A DNA stretch of 32,300 nucleotides from Actinomycetota bacterium (GTDB lineage: Bacteria; Actinomycetota; Humimicrobiia; Hakubellales; JAMDDV01): positions 1 to 32,300 of the forward strand of contig JAMDDV010000039.1 in assembly GCA_023488455.1 (NCBI GenBank), in the 5' to 3' direction. The notes below the pieces were generated by a model. It had not been told where the DNA came from and did not search any database. It was given only the letters and a program-made list of their open reading frames with translations. The translations under genes were made by a program, and so were the position numbers. This document shows, one piece after another, positions 23,850 through 31,461 of this stretch (its first letter is position 1; every line of letters starts with the position of its first letter).

Positions 23850-24839
23850 ATGGGATTACTAGTTGACCCATTTGGAAGAAAACTTAATTACCTTCGGATA
23901 TCGGTTACTGACCGATGCAACCTGCGCTGCATATACTGTGCGCCATCTCGCAAGATTGAATGGAAGCGAAGAGATGAGATCCTAACTCTTGAAGAGATTA
24001 TTATAATTGTCCGCCTCTTCGTAGAAATGGGAATAAAGAAAGTTCGTTTAACAGGTGGCGAACCAATGGTAAGAAAAAATTTGAAACAGCTAATACTGCA
24101 GCTCTCATTAATGCCAGAAATCAATACGATCGCAATGACAACTAACGGAGTTCTCCTCAAGAATGAAGCCCAAGCTCTCAGAGCATTAGGCGTGAACAGG
24201 CTCAATATTAGTCTTGACACTCTCCGCAAAGAACGATTCGAGCGAATTACCCTATCAGATCATTATGATGACGTGCTTGAGGGTATTAATGCAGCTCTTG
24301 AGGCAGGATTTACTCCTTTAAAGTTAAACGTTGTAATGATAGCGGGTGTCAACGATGATGAGATTATTGATTTTGTTGAATTCATCAAAGACAAACCAAT
24401 AAATGTTCGATTCATCGAATACATGCCATTTAAATTTAATAAGTGGGATCGCAATAATTATATCTCTTGCAAAAAGATTCGCTCACAAATTGAAAAAATT
24501 TACAACCTTATTCCAATAGAAGAAAATGAGAGCACTTCAGGACCAGCAAAGAACTTTCAAATTGATGGTTTCACCGGTACAGTAAGTTTTATCTCACCAA
24601 TCTCAGAGCATTTTTGTGGAATATGTAACAGAATTCGTCTAACAGCCGAAGGATCCATAAAATCATGTCTTCTATCTCCTGCTGAGGTAAATCTAAGAAG
24701 CATGCTGCGAAAAGGCATAAAAGAAGATGAAATAAAAGAAACCATATGTTTAGCTGTCTCTTTAAAACCCAAATGTCATGCATCGGTTGGTACGCTCACA
24801 AAAATTGGAAATAGAGCGATGACCCAGATCGGAGGTTAA
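23850..24839 (+). CDS. moaA: GTP 3',8-cyclase MoaA
   Basis: MoaA is the radical SAM enzyme that starts Moco synthesis from GTP. The 329-residue protein has the N-terminal cluster CNLRCIYC, LTGGEPMVRKNL, NISLDTL, the second cluster CGICNRIRLTAEGSIKSCL, and a C-terminal Gly-Gly that is needed for activity. The start MGLLVDPFGRKLNYLRISVTD fits the family, although no clear ribosome binding site precedes it. It is the first gene of a riboswitch-controlled operon, and its product feeds the MoaC-MoaB fusion encoded at 5198-6112. MoaD, MoaE and MoeA genes are not in the window. Confidence 0.96.
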   Translation: MGLLVDPFGRKLNYLRISVTDRCNLRCIYCAPSRKIEWKRRDEILTLEEIIIIVRLFVEMGIKKVRLTGGEPMVRKNLKQLILQLSLMPEINTIAMTTNGVLLKNEAQALRALGVNRLNISLDTLRKERFERITLSDHYDDVLEGINAALEAGFTPLKLNVVMIAGVNDDEIIDFVEFIKDKPINVRFIEYMPFKFNKWDRNNYISCKKIRSQIEKIYNLIPIEENESTSGPAKNFQIDGFTGTVSFISPISEHFCGICNRIRLTAEGSIKSCLLSPAEVNLRSMLRKGIKEDEIKETICLAVSLKPKCHASVGTLTKIGNRAMTQIGG

Positions 24840-24851
24840 TGATCATATGTT

Positions 24852-26114
24852 ATGAGAAGTAAAAATAAAGTACAGCCAGTATCAATCGATAAAACAGTTA
24901 ATCCCTTAAAAAATTTTATATCAAATATCAAAGATAATATTCAAGGATTGCGCTTCGATCGTTATGAGATCTCAGGCTCACTCGGTGATATGGGAACATT
25001 TATTCCTCTTACCATGAGCTTAATCGCAATCAATGGACTAAACGCTGGTAGTGTCCTATTCTTTGCAGGACTATTTAACCTTTTCAGCGGTATTATTTAC
25101 GGTATTCCCATAAGTGTTCAACCAATGAAAGCAATTGCTGCCATCGCCCTCACTGAAAATCTTAGCGCTAACCAGATTTATGCTGCAGGAATCGGGACAG
25201 GGTTAGTATTTTTCTTGCTTGGCATCACTGGACTTATTGATAAACTTCACCGAATCATTCCGATGAGCGTAGTTCGCGGAATACAGCTGGGCATCGGAGC
25301 TCAACTTTTAATGAAAGGGTTTAGTTTTATTGTAGGCGCACATATCTGGTGGGGATACGATGGCATCAGTGTTGGAATATTGGGAGCGATTGCCGTAATG
25401 CTGCTTTTTGGCAAGAAGACACCAGGGGCTTTGTTTATATTCATTTATGGATTGATCCTTACATTTCTCAAAAAGCCAGAAATTTTACAGTCAATACGAC
25501 TTGAGGTATCTGTCCCGACATTAGTAAATTTTTCATTTAATAACTTTATAGATGGTTTCATAAAAGCTGGCCTGCCGCAGCTTCCTCTTACCCTCCTTAA
25601 TTCAGTAATTGCGGTTTCAGCGCTTTCATTCGACCTTTTTCCCACAAAAGGAGTAACGAACCGATCCATTTCTACCAGCGTGGGGCTTATGAATATAGTA
25701 GGAGGATTTTTTGGTGGAATGCCCATGTGCCATGGCGCTGGCGGACTTGCAGGACAATATAAATTCGGTGCTCGTACAGGCGGAAGCATGGTTTTTTTGG
25801 GAGCTTTAAAAATGCTGTTTGGGCTGACTGCAGCTGGAACTGTTTTCCTATTAATGCAGCAATATCCAAGGAATATCCTGGGAGTTCTACTTCTCTTTTC
25901 CGGTATGGAGCTTGCGCTATTAATACGCGATCAAACAAAAAAAACTCCCATGTTTATTGTATTAATTACAGCTACAGCCATTCTCACAATGAAAACATTT
26001 ATAGGATTTTTAATTGGAATTGCTGCTGCTTATCTATTTTATTATGAAGTAGTCAGAATCGAGGAGCAGTTTGACCCCAAGGAACTCATTAAAGTATATA
26101 AAAATGAAAAATAA
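24852..26114 (+). CDS. MOT1-type molybdate transporter
   Basis: This is a membrane transporter of the MOT1 group (SulP-related), 420 residues with about ten helices. The two duplicated signature motifs are visible: SGSLGDMGTFIPLTMSL with ISVQPMKAIAAIAL in the first half, and GMPMCHGAGGLAGQYKFGAR in the second. It most likely imports molybdate, which fits its position 12 bp after moaA under the Moco riboswitch. Sulfate cannot be excluded for this family. Its 3' end overlaps the methyltransferase start by 11 bp. Confidence 0.88.
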   Translation: MRSKNKVQPVSIDKTVNPLKNFISNIKDNIQGLRFDRYEISGSLGDMGTFIPLTMSLIAINGLNAGSVLFFAGLFNLFSGIIYGIPISVQPMKAIAAIALTENLSANQIYAAGIGTGLVFFLLGITGLIDKLHRIIPMSVVRGIQLGIGAQLLMKGFSFIVGAHIWWGYDGISVGILGAIAVMLLFGKKTPGALFIFIYGLILTFLKKPEILQSIRLEVSVPTLVNFSFNNFIDGFIKAGLPQLPLTLLNSVIAVSALSFDLFPTKGVTNRSISTSVGLMNIVGGFFGGMPMCHGAGGLAGQYKFGARTGGSMVFLGALKMLFGLTAAGTVFLLMQQYPRNILGVLLLFSGMELALLIRDQTKKTPMFIVLITATAILTMKTFIGFLIGIAAAYLFYYEVVRIEEQFDPKELIKVYKNEK

Positions 26115-26751
26115 ACGACTCAAAGATATCAACTTGAACGAACTCCTCGTGGCTAAACGATACAATCGGCAGGCAGCAAAATATGATAAAAGAAGCGCAC
26201 TGGTGGAGAAATATTTATTCAGCAAGTGGCGCAAAAAATTGATTTCTTCCCTTCATGGGAAGATACTGGAGTTAGGAGTGGGCACGGGCAAAAACTTTGA
26301 ATATTACAATGAAGATACAGTCGTCGAGGGGATCGATATCAGCCCCAAAATGCTGGAGTTTGCACAAAAAAGATTGGACCAGCTTGGAAAACACAATATT
26401 CACATTCAGTTAGGAAATGCTGAAAAGCTGCCCTTCCCTGACAAAAGTTTTGATTACGTGATCTCAACCTTCGTTTTCTGTTCTGTGCCAGACCCCGTTG
26501 AAGGTCTCAAGGAGGCCCAACGTGTATTAAAAGACAATGGACACCTGATTCAACTCGAGCATGTGCTCAGCAAACATATTTTATTAGCCATCATTGAAAA
26601 AATATTTAACCCGTTCGTTGTAAGAATGTGCGGCGCAAATATCAACCGTGATACCAGAGCAAACATCGAAAAAGCAGGCTTCATTGTTGAAAAAGATGAA
26701 AAGCTTGCATTCTTCGATATATTCCGCCTGTTTATAAGCAAAAAAGCCTAA
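26104..26751 (+). CDS. Class I SAM-dependent methyltransferase
   Basis: A 215-residue methyltransferase of the Methyltransf_11/UbiE-like kind. It shows the SAM-binding motif ILELGVGTGKNFEYY, acidic VEGIDISPKML, LGNAEKLPFPDKSFDYVIS and a post-motif QRVLKDNGHLIQLEH. I chose ATG 26104, which overlaps the transporter stop; a longer TTG frame from 26071 would overlap more. It could methylate a quinone (UbiE/MenG-type) or something else. Its place in an operon of molybdenum genes is not explained by known Moco chemistry. Confidence 0.85.
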   Translation: MKNKRLKDINLNELLVAKRYNRQAAKYDKRSALVEKYLFSKWRKKLISSLHGKILELGVGTGKNFEYYNEDTVVEGIDISPKMLEFAQKRLDQLGKHNIHIQLGNAEKLPFPDKSFDYVISTFVFCSVPDPVEGLKEAQRVLKDNGHLIQLEHVLSKHILLAIIEKIFNPFVVRMCGANINRDTRANIEKAGFIVEKDEKLAFFDIFRLFISKKA

Positions 26752-26789
26752 AATATTAACCTGTTTTCAATTAAAAGTCTGGAGAGCAC

Positions 26790-27350
26790 ATGGAAAAACA
26801 AAAACTTCCACCAAACCAGAGAATAATCAAGGATTTTCCAATACTGGATCTTGGAATTTACCCAAAGATAGATATGAAGTCCTGGCGTTTCACAGTTGAC
26901 GGAGAGGTTGACACTCCGTTTTCAATAAGCTGGGATGAGTTCACGGCATTGCCCAAGGTAGAACTTGTAACTGACTTTCACTGCGTAACTGGCTGGAGCA
27001 GGTTCGAGAATAAGTGGGAAGGTGTGCTGTTCAAAACAGTTGCGGAGAAGGCAAAGCTCAGACCATCAGCAAAACATGTATATCTGGAAAGCCTCGATGG
27101 ATATTCAACCAATATACCGCTCGAGGTTGCCATGGATGATGACGTCCTCTTCGCATTTAGCTTTGAAGGAAAACCGCTTGAATATGAGCACGGTGGTCCA
27201 CTTCGGCTCATCATCCCCAAGAAATATGCTTACAAAAGCGCAAAGTGGGTCAACAGGGTTACGTTCCTTGCACAGGAAAAGCTGGGCTATTGGGAGCTCC
27301 GCGGCTACTCAAACAGCGCTGACCCATGGAAAGAGGAGCGTTACTCATAA
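26790..27350 (+). CDS. Small sulfite-oxidase-fold molybdoenzyme
   Basis: The 186-residue protein is a stand-alone Oxidored_molyb (sulfite oxidase/YedY superfamily) domain. It shows SWRFTVDGEVDTPFSISWDEF, the Mo-binding Cys in TDFHCVTGWSR, then HGGPLRLIIPKKYAYKSAKW. It has no signal peptide, heme domain or C-terminal dimer domain, so it is a short cytosolic version. The substrate is unknown. It uses Moco without a second pterin, and lies last in the riboswitch operon, 38 bp after the methyltransferase, with GGAG before the ATG. Confidence 0.92.
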   Translation: MEKQKLPPNQRIIKDFPILDLGIYPKIDMKSWRFTVDGEVDTPFSISWDEFTALPKVELVTDFHCVTGWSRFENKWEGVLFKTVAEKAKLRPSAKHVYLESLDGYSTNIPLEVAMDDDVLFAFSFEGKPLEYEHGGPLRLIIPKKYAYKSAKWVNRVTFLAQEKLGYWELRGYSNSADPWKEERYS

Positions 27351-27460
27351 AATTCCCCAACAAACTATAAAATTGAACTTGCTGAAAAATTCCGAAGAAT
27401 CTATATCCACCTAAGTAAAGCTAATCGTCAATCGCATTGCAAAAATTATTCGATTAAATA

Positions 27461-27501
27461 TTGACGTACAAAAATGTACGGTTATAATATTACGGTAATA
27501 T
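27461..27501 (+). promoter_or_regulatory. Autoregulated toxin-antitoxin promoter
   Basis: TTGACG (27461-27466), 16 bp, TATAAT (27483-27488). Two inverted repeats overlap it: CGTACA-aaaa-TGTACG (27465-27480), between -35 and -10, and ATATTAC-G-GTAATAT (27487-27501), over -10 and the start. This is the expected layout for repression by the RHH antitoxin encoded just downstream. The preceding 110 bp hold nothing else that I recognise. Confidence 0.7.
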
Positions 27502-27525
27502 GATTACGTAAAATGTGAGGTTTCA

Positions 27526-27789
27526 ATGTCCGCAAAAAAACGACTGGAGATCAGGTTAGAGAAAGATGATTATGAACTGCTGAAGGGAATTGCAGATAAG
27601 ACAAAAAAGCCCATGTCATCTGTTGTGAGGGAGGCTGTCTATGACCTATATAACAAGGTCTCAAGAGAAGAGAAGCTGGAAGCAGTAAGAAGAATTGCTT
27701 CACTTGAAATCGACCTCCCTCCAATTGAGGAATTTGAAAAAGAAATAGAGTCAATGTTTGATGAGGAGTCACTTTATGAGGATGAATAA
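27526..27789 (+). CDS. Ribbon-helix-helix antitoxin (VapB-like)
   Basis: The 87-residue protein has an N-terminal ribbon-helix-helix DNA-binding domain (KRLEIRLEKDDYELLKGIAD, then PMSSVVREAVYDLY) and an acidic C-terminal tail (PIEEFEKEIESMFDEESLYED) suited to wrapping a toxin. It overlaps the PIN toxin gene. It probably represses its own promoter through the palindromes at 27465-27501. Confidence 0.88.
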   Translation: MSAKKRLEIRLEKDDYELLKGIADKTKKPMSSVVREAVYDLYNKVSREEKLEAVRRIASLEIDLPPIEEFEKEIESMFDEESLYEDE

Positions 27790-28201
27790 ATATTTCCTTG
27801 ATACAAATATTTTAATGTACGCAGCAGGCAAAGAACACATTTTCAAAAAACCATGTATAGAATTATTAGAAAAAGCTGTAAGCGGAGAAATAGAGGTATA
27901 TACAGATGCACATGTATTCCAAGAAATCTTGCACAGATCAATCTCACAACAAAACCTAAAAGTGGGGATTCAAATATTCGATGAATATATAAAAATCATG
28001 AATGGGAAAATTTTGCCAATCACTTTTCGAGAGCTAAAGATTCTCAGAAAATTTGTTGAAAAATATCCACATGATAAAGCCGGTGATCTTTTGCATCTTT
28101 CAGTTATGATTACAAATAACATTGACAAAATAATTACACTGGATAAAGATTTCAAAAGATTCAAGGAGGTAATTACATTTAACCCAGCAGATCTATTATA
28201 G
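27776..28201 (+). CDS. PIN-domain toxin (VapC-like RNase)
   Basis: The 141-residue PIN-domain ribonuclease has the first acidic residue in KYFLDTNILMYAAG, a central Glu (HVFQEILHR), and the late acidic motif with AGDLLHLSVM and ITLDKDFKRF. Together they can form the metal-binding acidic site. ATG 27776 has GGAG 7 nt upstream and overlaps the antitoxin gene by 14 bp. It converges with a second PIN toxin gene 50 bp away. Confidence 0.88.
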   Translation: MRMNKYFLDTNILMYAAGKEHIFKKPCIELLEKAVSGEIEVYTDAHVFQEILHRSISQQNLKVGIQIFDEYIKIMNGKILPITFRELKILRKFVEKYPHDKAGDLLHLSVMITNNIDKIITLDKDFKRFKEVITFNPADLL

Positions 28202-28251
28202 AAAATCGCACCTATTGAACACTAATTGAATTGGAACCATTTCCTGTAAAT

Positions 28252-28671
28252 CTACCCAGGATAAATTTGAAGGCTACCTACAAATCCAGGCCTATAAATT
28301 GAAAAGTGTTTTATATCAAATGTGAAGACTTTTCTTATCCTATACTTCTCACAGATTGCAAAACTTGTAGAATCGATGAAACCAAAATGAACATCCGAAT
28401 ATTTTTTCTCAATTTCAAATGCCTTCCTGAAATCATCTCTTTCAATATCCAGTACCTCAAAAACACTATTATCAATTGGTTCCCATATCTTATCTGCAAA
28501 ATAATTCCCTAAACGAGCACTCAACAGCAGCCACGACTCCGTAATTACAGGAACAGTGGTCACAAAAATTTCCTTCCCCACCACTGAGGAATAATATTTT
28601 TTAGCAGATAGGTGATTCTTATCATTTTTATCAATAAGTGCATATATCGCTCCGCTGTCCATTAGAATCAT
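28252..28671 (-). CDS. PIN-domain toxin (VapC-like RNase), second pair
   Basis: The 139-residue PIN protein reads MILMDSGAIYALID at its start, with Glu in VITESWLLL and acidic residues in GFIDSTSFAIC and VFTFDIKHF. It starts within the last codons of the antitoxin gene (4-bp overlap). It is not closely similar to the neighbouring PIN toxin on the plus strand, so this is not a simple duplication. Confidence 0.87.
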   Translation of the reverse strand: MILMDSGAIYALIDKNDKNHLSAKKYYSSVVGKEIFVTTVPVITESWLLLSARLGNYFADKIWEPIDNSVFEVLDIERDDFRKAFEIEKKYSDVHFGFIDSTSFAICEKYRIRKVFTFDIKHFSIYRPGFVGSLQIYPG

Positions 28672-28898
28672 TTGATTATCTGTTTTAAAGCCTCTTCAAC
28701 ATTTTCGGATATCGCTTCACCTTTTGGCCCCTCTGCGATTCCAACGAAGGAAAAGTAATCCTTTTCTTTCTTTTGGCTCGTTATATACTTGTCAATGGCC
28801 TCACGGATAAGCGAGGCAGTACTATTTCCTGTTTCCTGGGACTTCCTTTTTAGTAATAATGCTTGCTCTTCAGTAAGATATATCATTGTCTTTTTCAT
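28668..28898 (-). CDS. Ribbon-helix-helix antitoxin, second pair
   Basis: The 76-residue protein has MKKTMIYLTEEQALLLKRKS followed by TASLIREAIDKYI, a CopG-like ribbon-helix-helix domain, then a charged tail. ATG 28898 has GGTGA upstream; in-frame TTG and GTG codons at 28910 and 28907 are less likely starts. It pairs with the PIN gene downstream and has its own palindromic operator at 28922-28940. Confidence 0.85.
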   Translation of the reverse strand: MKKTMIYLTEEQALLLKRKSQETGNSTASLIREAIDKYITSQKKEKDYFSFVGIAEGPKGEAISENVEEALKQIIK

Positions 28899-28913
28899 AA
28901 AAATCACCAAAAT

Positions 28914-28940
28914 ATTATAACATATATGTCAGACATATAT
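28914..28940 (-). promoter_or_regulatory. Promoter and palindromic operator of second toxin-antitoxin pair
   Basis: ATATATGTCAGACATATAT (28922-28940) is a perfect 19-bp palindrome around a central A. It sits next to a consensus -10, TATAAT, on the minus strand (28914-28919); the -35 is weak. The layout fits autorepression by the antitoxin. Confidence 0.6.
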
Positions 28941-28965
28941 AATATCTATGCAGACGAAGTGATAA

Positions 28966-30308
28966 TTACAGCATCATCGCTGGGTTCTCTAACATCTCCT
29001 TTAAGTCAGATAGGAACTTAGCCCCATCTGCTCCATCTGCTATCCTGTGATCACAGGCAAGGGATAGGCTCATAATTGGTCTAGCGCAGATGTTTCCAGA
29101 GCTATCCACAACTGGGCTCATCTTGATTGCACCTGCTGCAAGTATAGCTGCCTGGTGTGGTGTTATTATGGGCCTAAAGGACTCTATGCCAAACATCCCT
29201 AAATTTGTTATGGTAAATGTGCCACCAGATAGGTCATCTAATGTCTGTTTGCCGTCCTTTGCTCGCTCTGTGAGATCATGGCGAAGCGTTGAGATCTCAA
29301 ATAGGCTTAGTTTATCTGCATCTTTTAGTACGGGTACAACCAGACCCATATCTGTGGATGTCGCTACTCCTATGTTTACATCATCGTAGATGAGTATGCT
29401 ATCAGCTTTGAGTGTTGCATTTAGAAGTGGGTTGGACTTTAGGGCTTTTGCGGTAGCCATGATCAGCATATCGGTAAATGTGATGTGTGATCTGTCCTTA
29501 TATCTTTCATTGGCCACATCCCGAAGATGAGAGGCCTGGCTCATATCACATGATAGCTCTAAATATATATGTGGAGCATCAAGATAGCTCTCTCTCTCAT
29601 GCGAGTAGCTACTATCTTCTTTATGCCTGTGAGCTTGAGCTCTTTAGATATGCCTAGGGTTGGACCAATAGCTTTTTGGGCGGCTGCGTCCATTATTGAT
29701 CCAACAGCTGCTTTATCTGATGTACTTGTGCTGGGCCTAGCTACTTGAGCAGTTGGCATCATAGGAGTTGCGGCTGATGTCTTAACCATGGCCTCTTTTG
29801 CTGCCAATATGTCCTCCTTAACTATGCGACCACCTGGTCCACTACCCCTTAGCTTTGATAGCTCAACTCCAAGCTCATGCGCAAGCTTCTTAGCTAGGGG
29901 GGAGGTGATGATCCTGTCCTGTTCCACTGTGCTATCGGAGGAAGTCAGCACATCAGCTCTGGTTTCCTGGGCTATGATCTCATCTTTTATCTCAGGGGTT
30001 GAGGTTGGCACCTTGGCTGCATCCTTTACTGCGGATTTAGCCTGATCCTGGTGATCTGCTATCCTCTCATCCCTATCGCCTAGATAGGCTATGATGCTTG
30101 TTACGGGTATCTCTTCTCCTTCAGGTGCTACTATCTTCTTAAGATAACCTGAGTCAGCTGATTCCACCTCCATGGTTGCCTTATCGGTTGTGACCTCAAA
30201 GAGCACATCACCTTTATTTACAAATTCCCCTTCCTTTTTAAGCCACTTCTCTATAACTCCTATTTCCATGGTCAGACCTAGCTTTGGCATTATCACTTCT
30301 TTGGGCAT
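28966..30308 (-). pseudogene. Frameshifted dihydrolipoamide acyltransferase (E2)
   Basis: This is the E2 component of a 2-oxoacid or acetoin dehydrogenase complex, broken into two frames. The upstream part (29559-30308) holds the lipoyl domain with its Lys (TTDKATMEVES), a linker, the E3/E1-binding domain (ITSPLAKKLAHELGVELSKL) and the start of the catalytic domain. The downstream part (28966-29544) carries the rest, including the active-site DHRIADGADGAKF. At 29588-29598 the minus strand reads AGAGAGAGAG; removing one AG restores RMRESYLDAPHIYLELS and joins both parts in frame. Either a two-base slippage has inactivated the gene, or the tract is misread. The E1 genes lie upstream and look intact. 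Confidence 0.9.
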
Positions 30309-30376
30309 GTGAGCACGTTCTCCTTAGCAATATTTTCATTAATACCATTCTCTATATTTGAAGAATGATTGTCTTT

Positions 30377-30405
30377 TTATTATTAGATTTAACGTTTTTT
30401 GTCAA
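30377..30405 (-). promoter_or_regulatory. Candidate promoter of the E2 gene
   Basis: On the minus strand TTGACA (30400-30405) is followed after 17 bp by TAATAA (30377-30382). It lies in the 162-bp gap between E1-beta and E2, so E2 may have its own promoter in addition to readthrough. Confidence 0.4.
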
Positions 30406-30470
30406 CTACTTTTACTATTTTGAAGTAAATTAGCAAGATTAAACATCAATTCCCTATTGTGAGGACATGA

Positions 30471-31445
30471 TCAAACACGCAGCATTCTTTTTACAACATT
30501 AACTATCTTCTCAACCGAGGGTATGACCTCAAACTCCAGGGCTTGGGAATACGGTATTGGGGTATCAAGCCCACCTATGATCTCTACCGGCGCATCAAGG
30601 AGATCAAATGCATCCTGCACTATGCGTGATGATATCTCAGCACCTATTCCAGCTCGCCTGGCTGATTCATGGACTATAACCACATTGGATGTCTTCTTTA
30701 TTGAGGAGCATATGGCTTCCATGTCAAGAGGGTAGAGCGTCCTTGGGTCGATCACCTCAGCATATACATTGCTTTGGGCAAGGATATCTGCTGCCTCAAG
30801 GGCTTTTGATACCATGTTCGAGGTTGCGATGATCGTGATATCCTCACCTTCTCTTACGAGATTGGCCTTGCCAAAGGGAATGAGATATTCCGCTTCTGGT
30901 ATATCTGACTTCGTATTGAACAGGAGCTTATGAGATATGAATATCACTGCATTATCATCCCTTATCGCAGTTTTCATCAAACCCTTGGCATCATAGGCAT
31001 TTGATGGTTGAACGACTTTTAGTCCTGGCACGTGAACAAACCAGCTCTCAAAGCTCTGGCTGTGATGACCTGCATTGCCCCTTCCAGCTCCACCCTGGGT
31101 TAGGAGCACCAGGGGTACCTTTACCTTGCCACCAAACATGTACTTGATCTTCGCAGCCTGGTTCACTATCTGATCCATGGCAATGGTTATGAAGTCTATG
31201 TACATTATCTCAACTATGGGCCTAAGGCCTGTAATTGCAGCACCGACAGCTAGTCCTGCAAGTGCCCCTTCTGATATGGGGGTATCAAGTACTCTACTTG
31301 CTCCATATTTTTTCTGCAGGCCTTCCGATGTCCTGAATACTCCTCCCTGCAGGCCCACGTCTTCCCCAAACATGAATACATCGCTGTCTCTGGCCATCTC
31401 CTCATCTATTGCAGTTGCTATAGCCGCAGCATATGTTAGCTCCAT
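30471..31445 (-). CDS. Pyruvate/acetoin dehydrogenase E1 beta
   Basis: E1-beta is the transketolase-type beta subunit that completes the thiamine diphosphate site with E1-alpha. The 324-residue length is standard. Features include the start ELTYAAAIATAIDEEMARD, FMFGEDVGLQGGVFR, ISEGALAGLAVGAAITG and the YIDFITIAMDQIVNQAAKI region, and the C-terminal ESARRAGIGAEIS. It follows E1-alpha by 16 bp. The subset (alpha about 320 residues, separate beta, short-linker E2) resembles acetoin-type and gram-positive pyruvate dehydrogenase complexes; substrate is not decided. Confidence 0.94.
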   Translation of the reverse strand: MELTYAAAIATAIDEEMARDSDVFMFGEDVGLQGGVFRTSEGLQKKYGASRVLDTPISEGALAGLAVGAAITGLRPIVEIMYIDFITIAMDQIVNQAAKIKYMFGGKVKVPLVLLTQGGAGRGNAGHHSQSFESWFVHVPGLKVVQPSNAYDAKGLMKTAIRDDNAVIFISHKLLFNTKSDIPEAEYLIPFGKANLVREGEDITIIATSNMVSKALEAADILAQSNVYAEVIDPRTLYPLDMEAICSSIKKTSNVVIVHESARRAGIGAEISSRIVQDAFDLLDAPVEIIGGLDTPIPYSQALEFEVIPSVEKIVNVVKRMLRV

Positions 31446-31461
31446 CGTATCTGTCTACCTT

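Noticed and set aside
27487..27501. Shared ATATTACGG between the antitoxin operator and the CRISPR repeat, as a hint of CRISPR-regulated toxin-antitoxin control
   Set aside because: A nine-base match in AT-rich DNA is expected by chance, the loci are 26 kb apart, and no crRNA-like gene lies beside the pair.
28966..30308. Two separate genes for a lipoyl protein and an acyltransferase
   Set aside because: The missing sequence is exactly restored by a two-base change in a GA run, so it is one broken gene.
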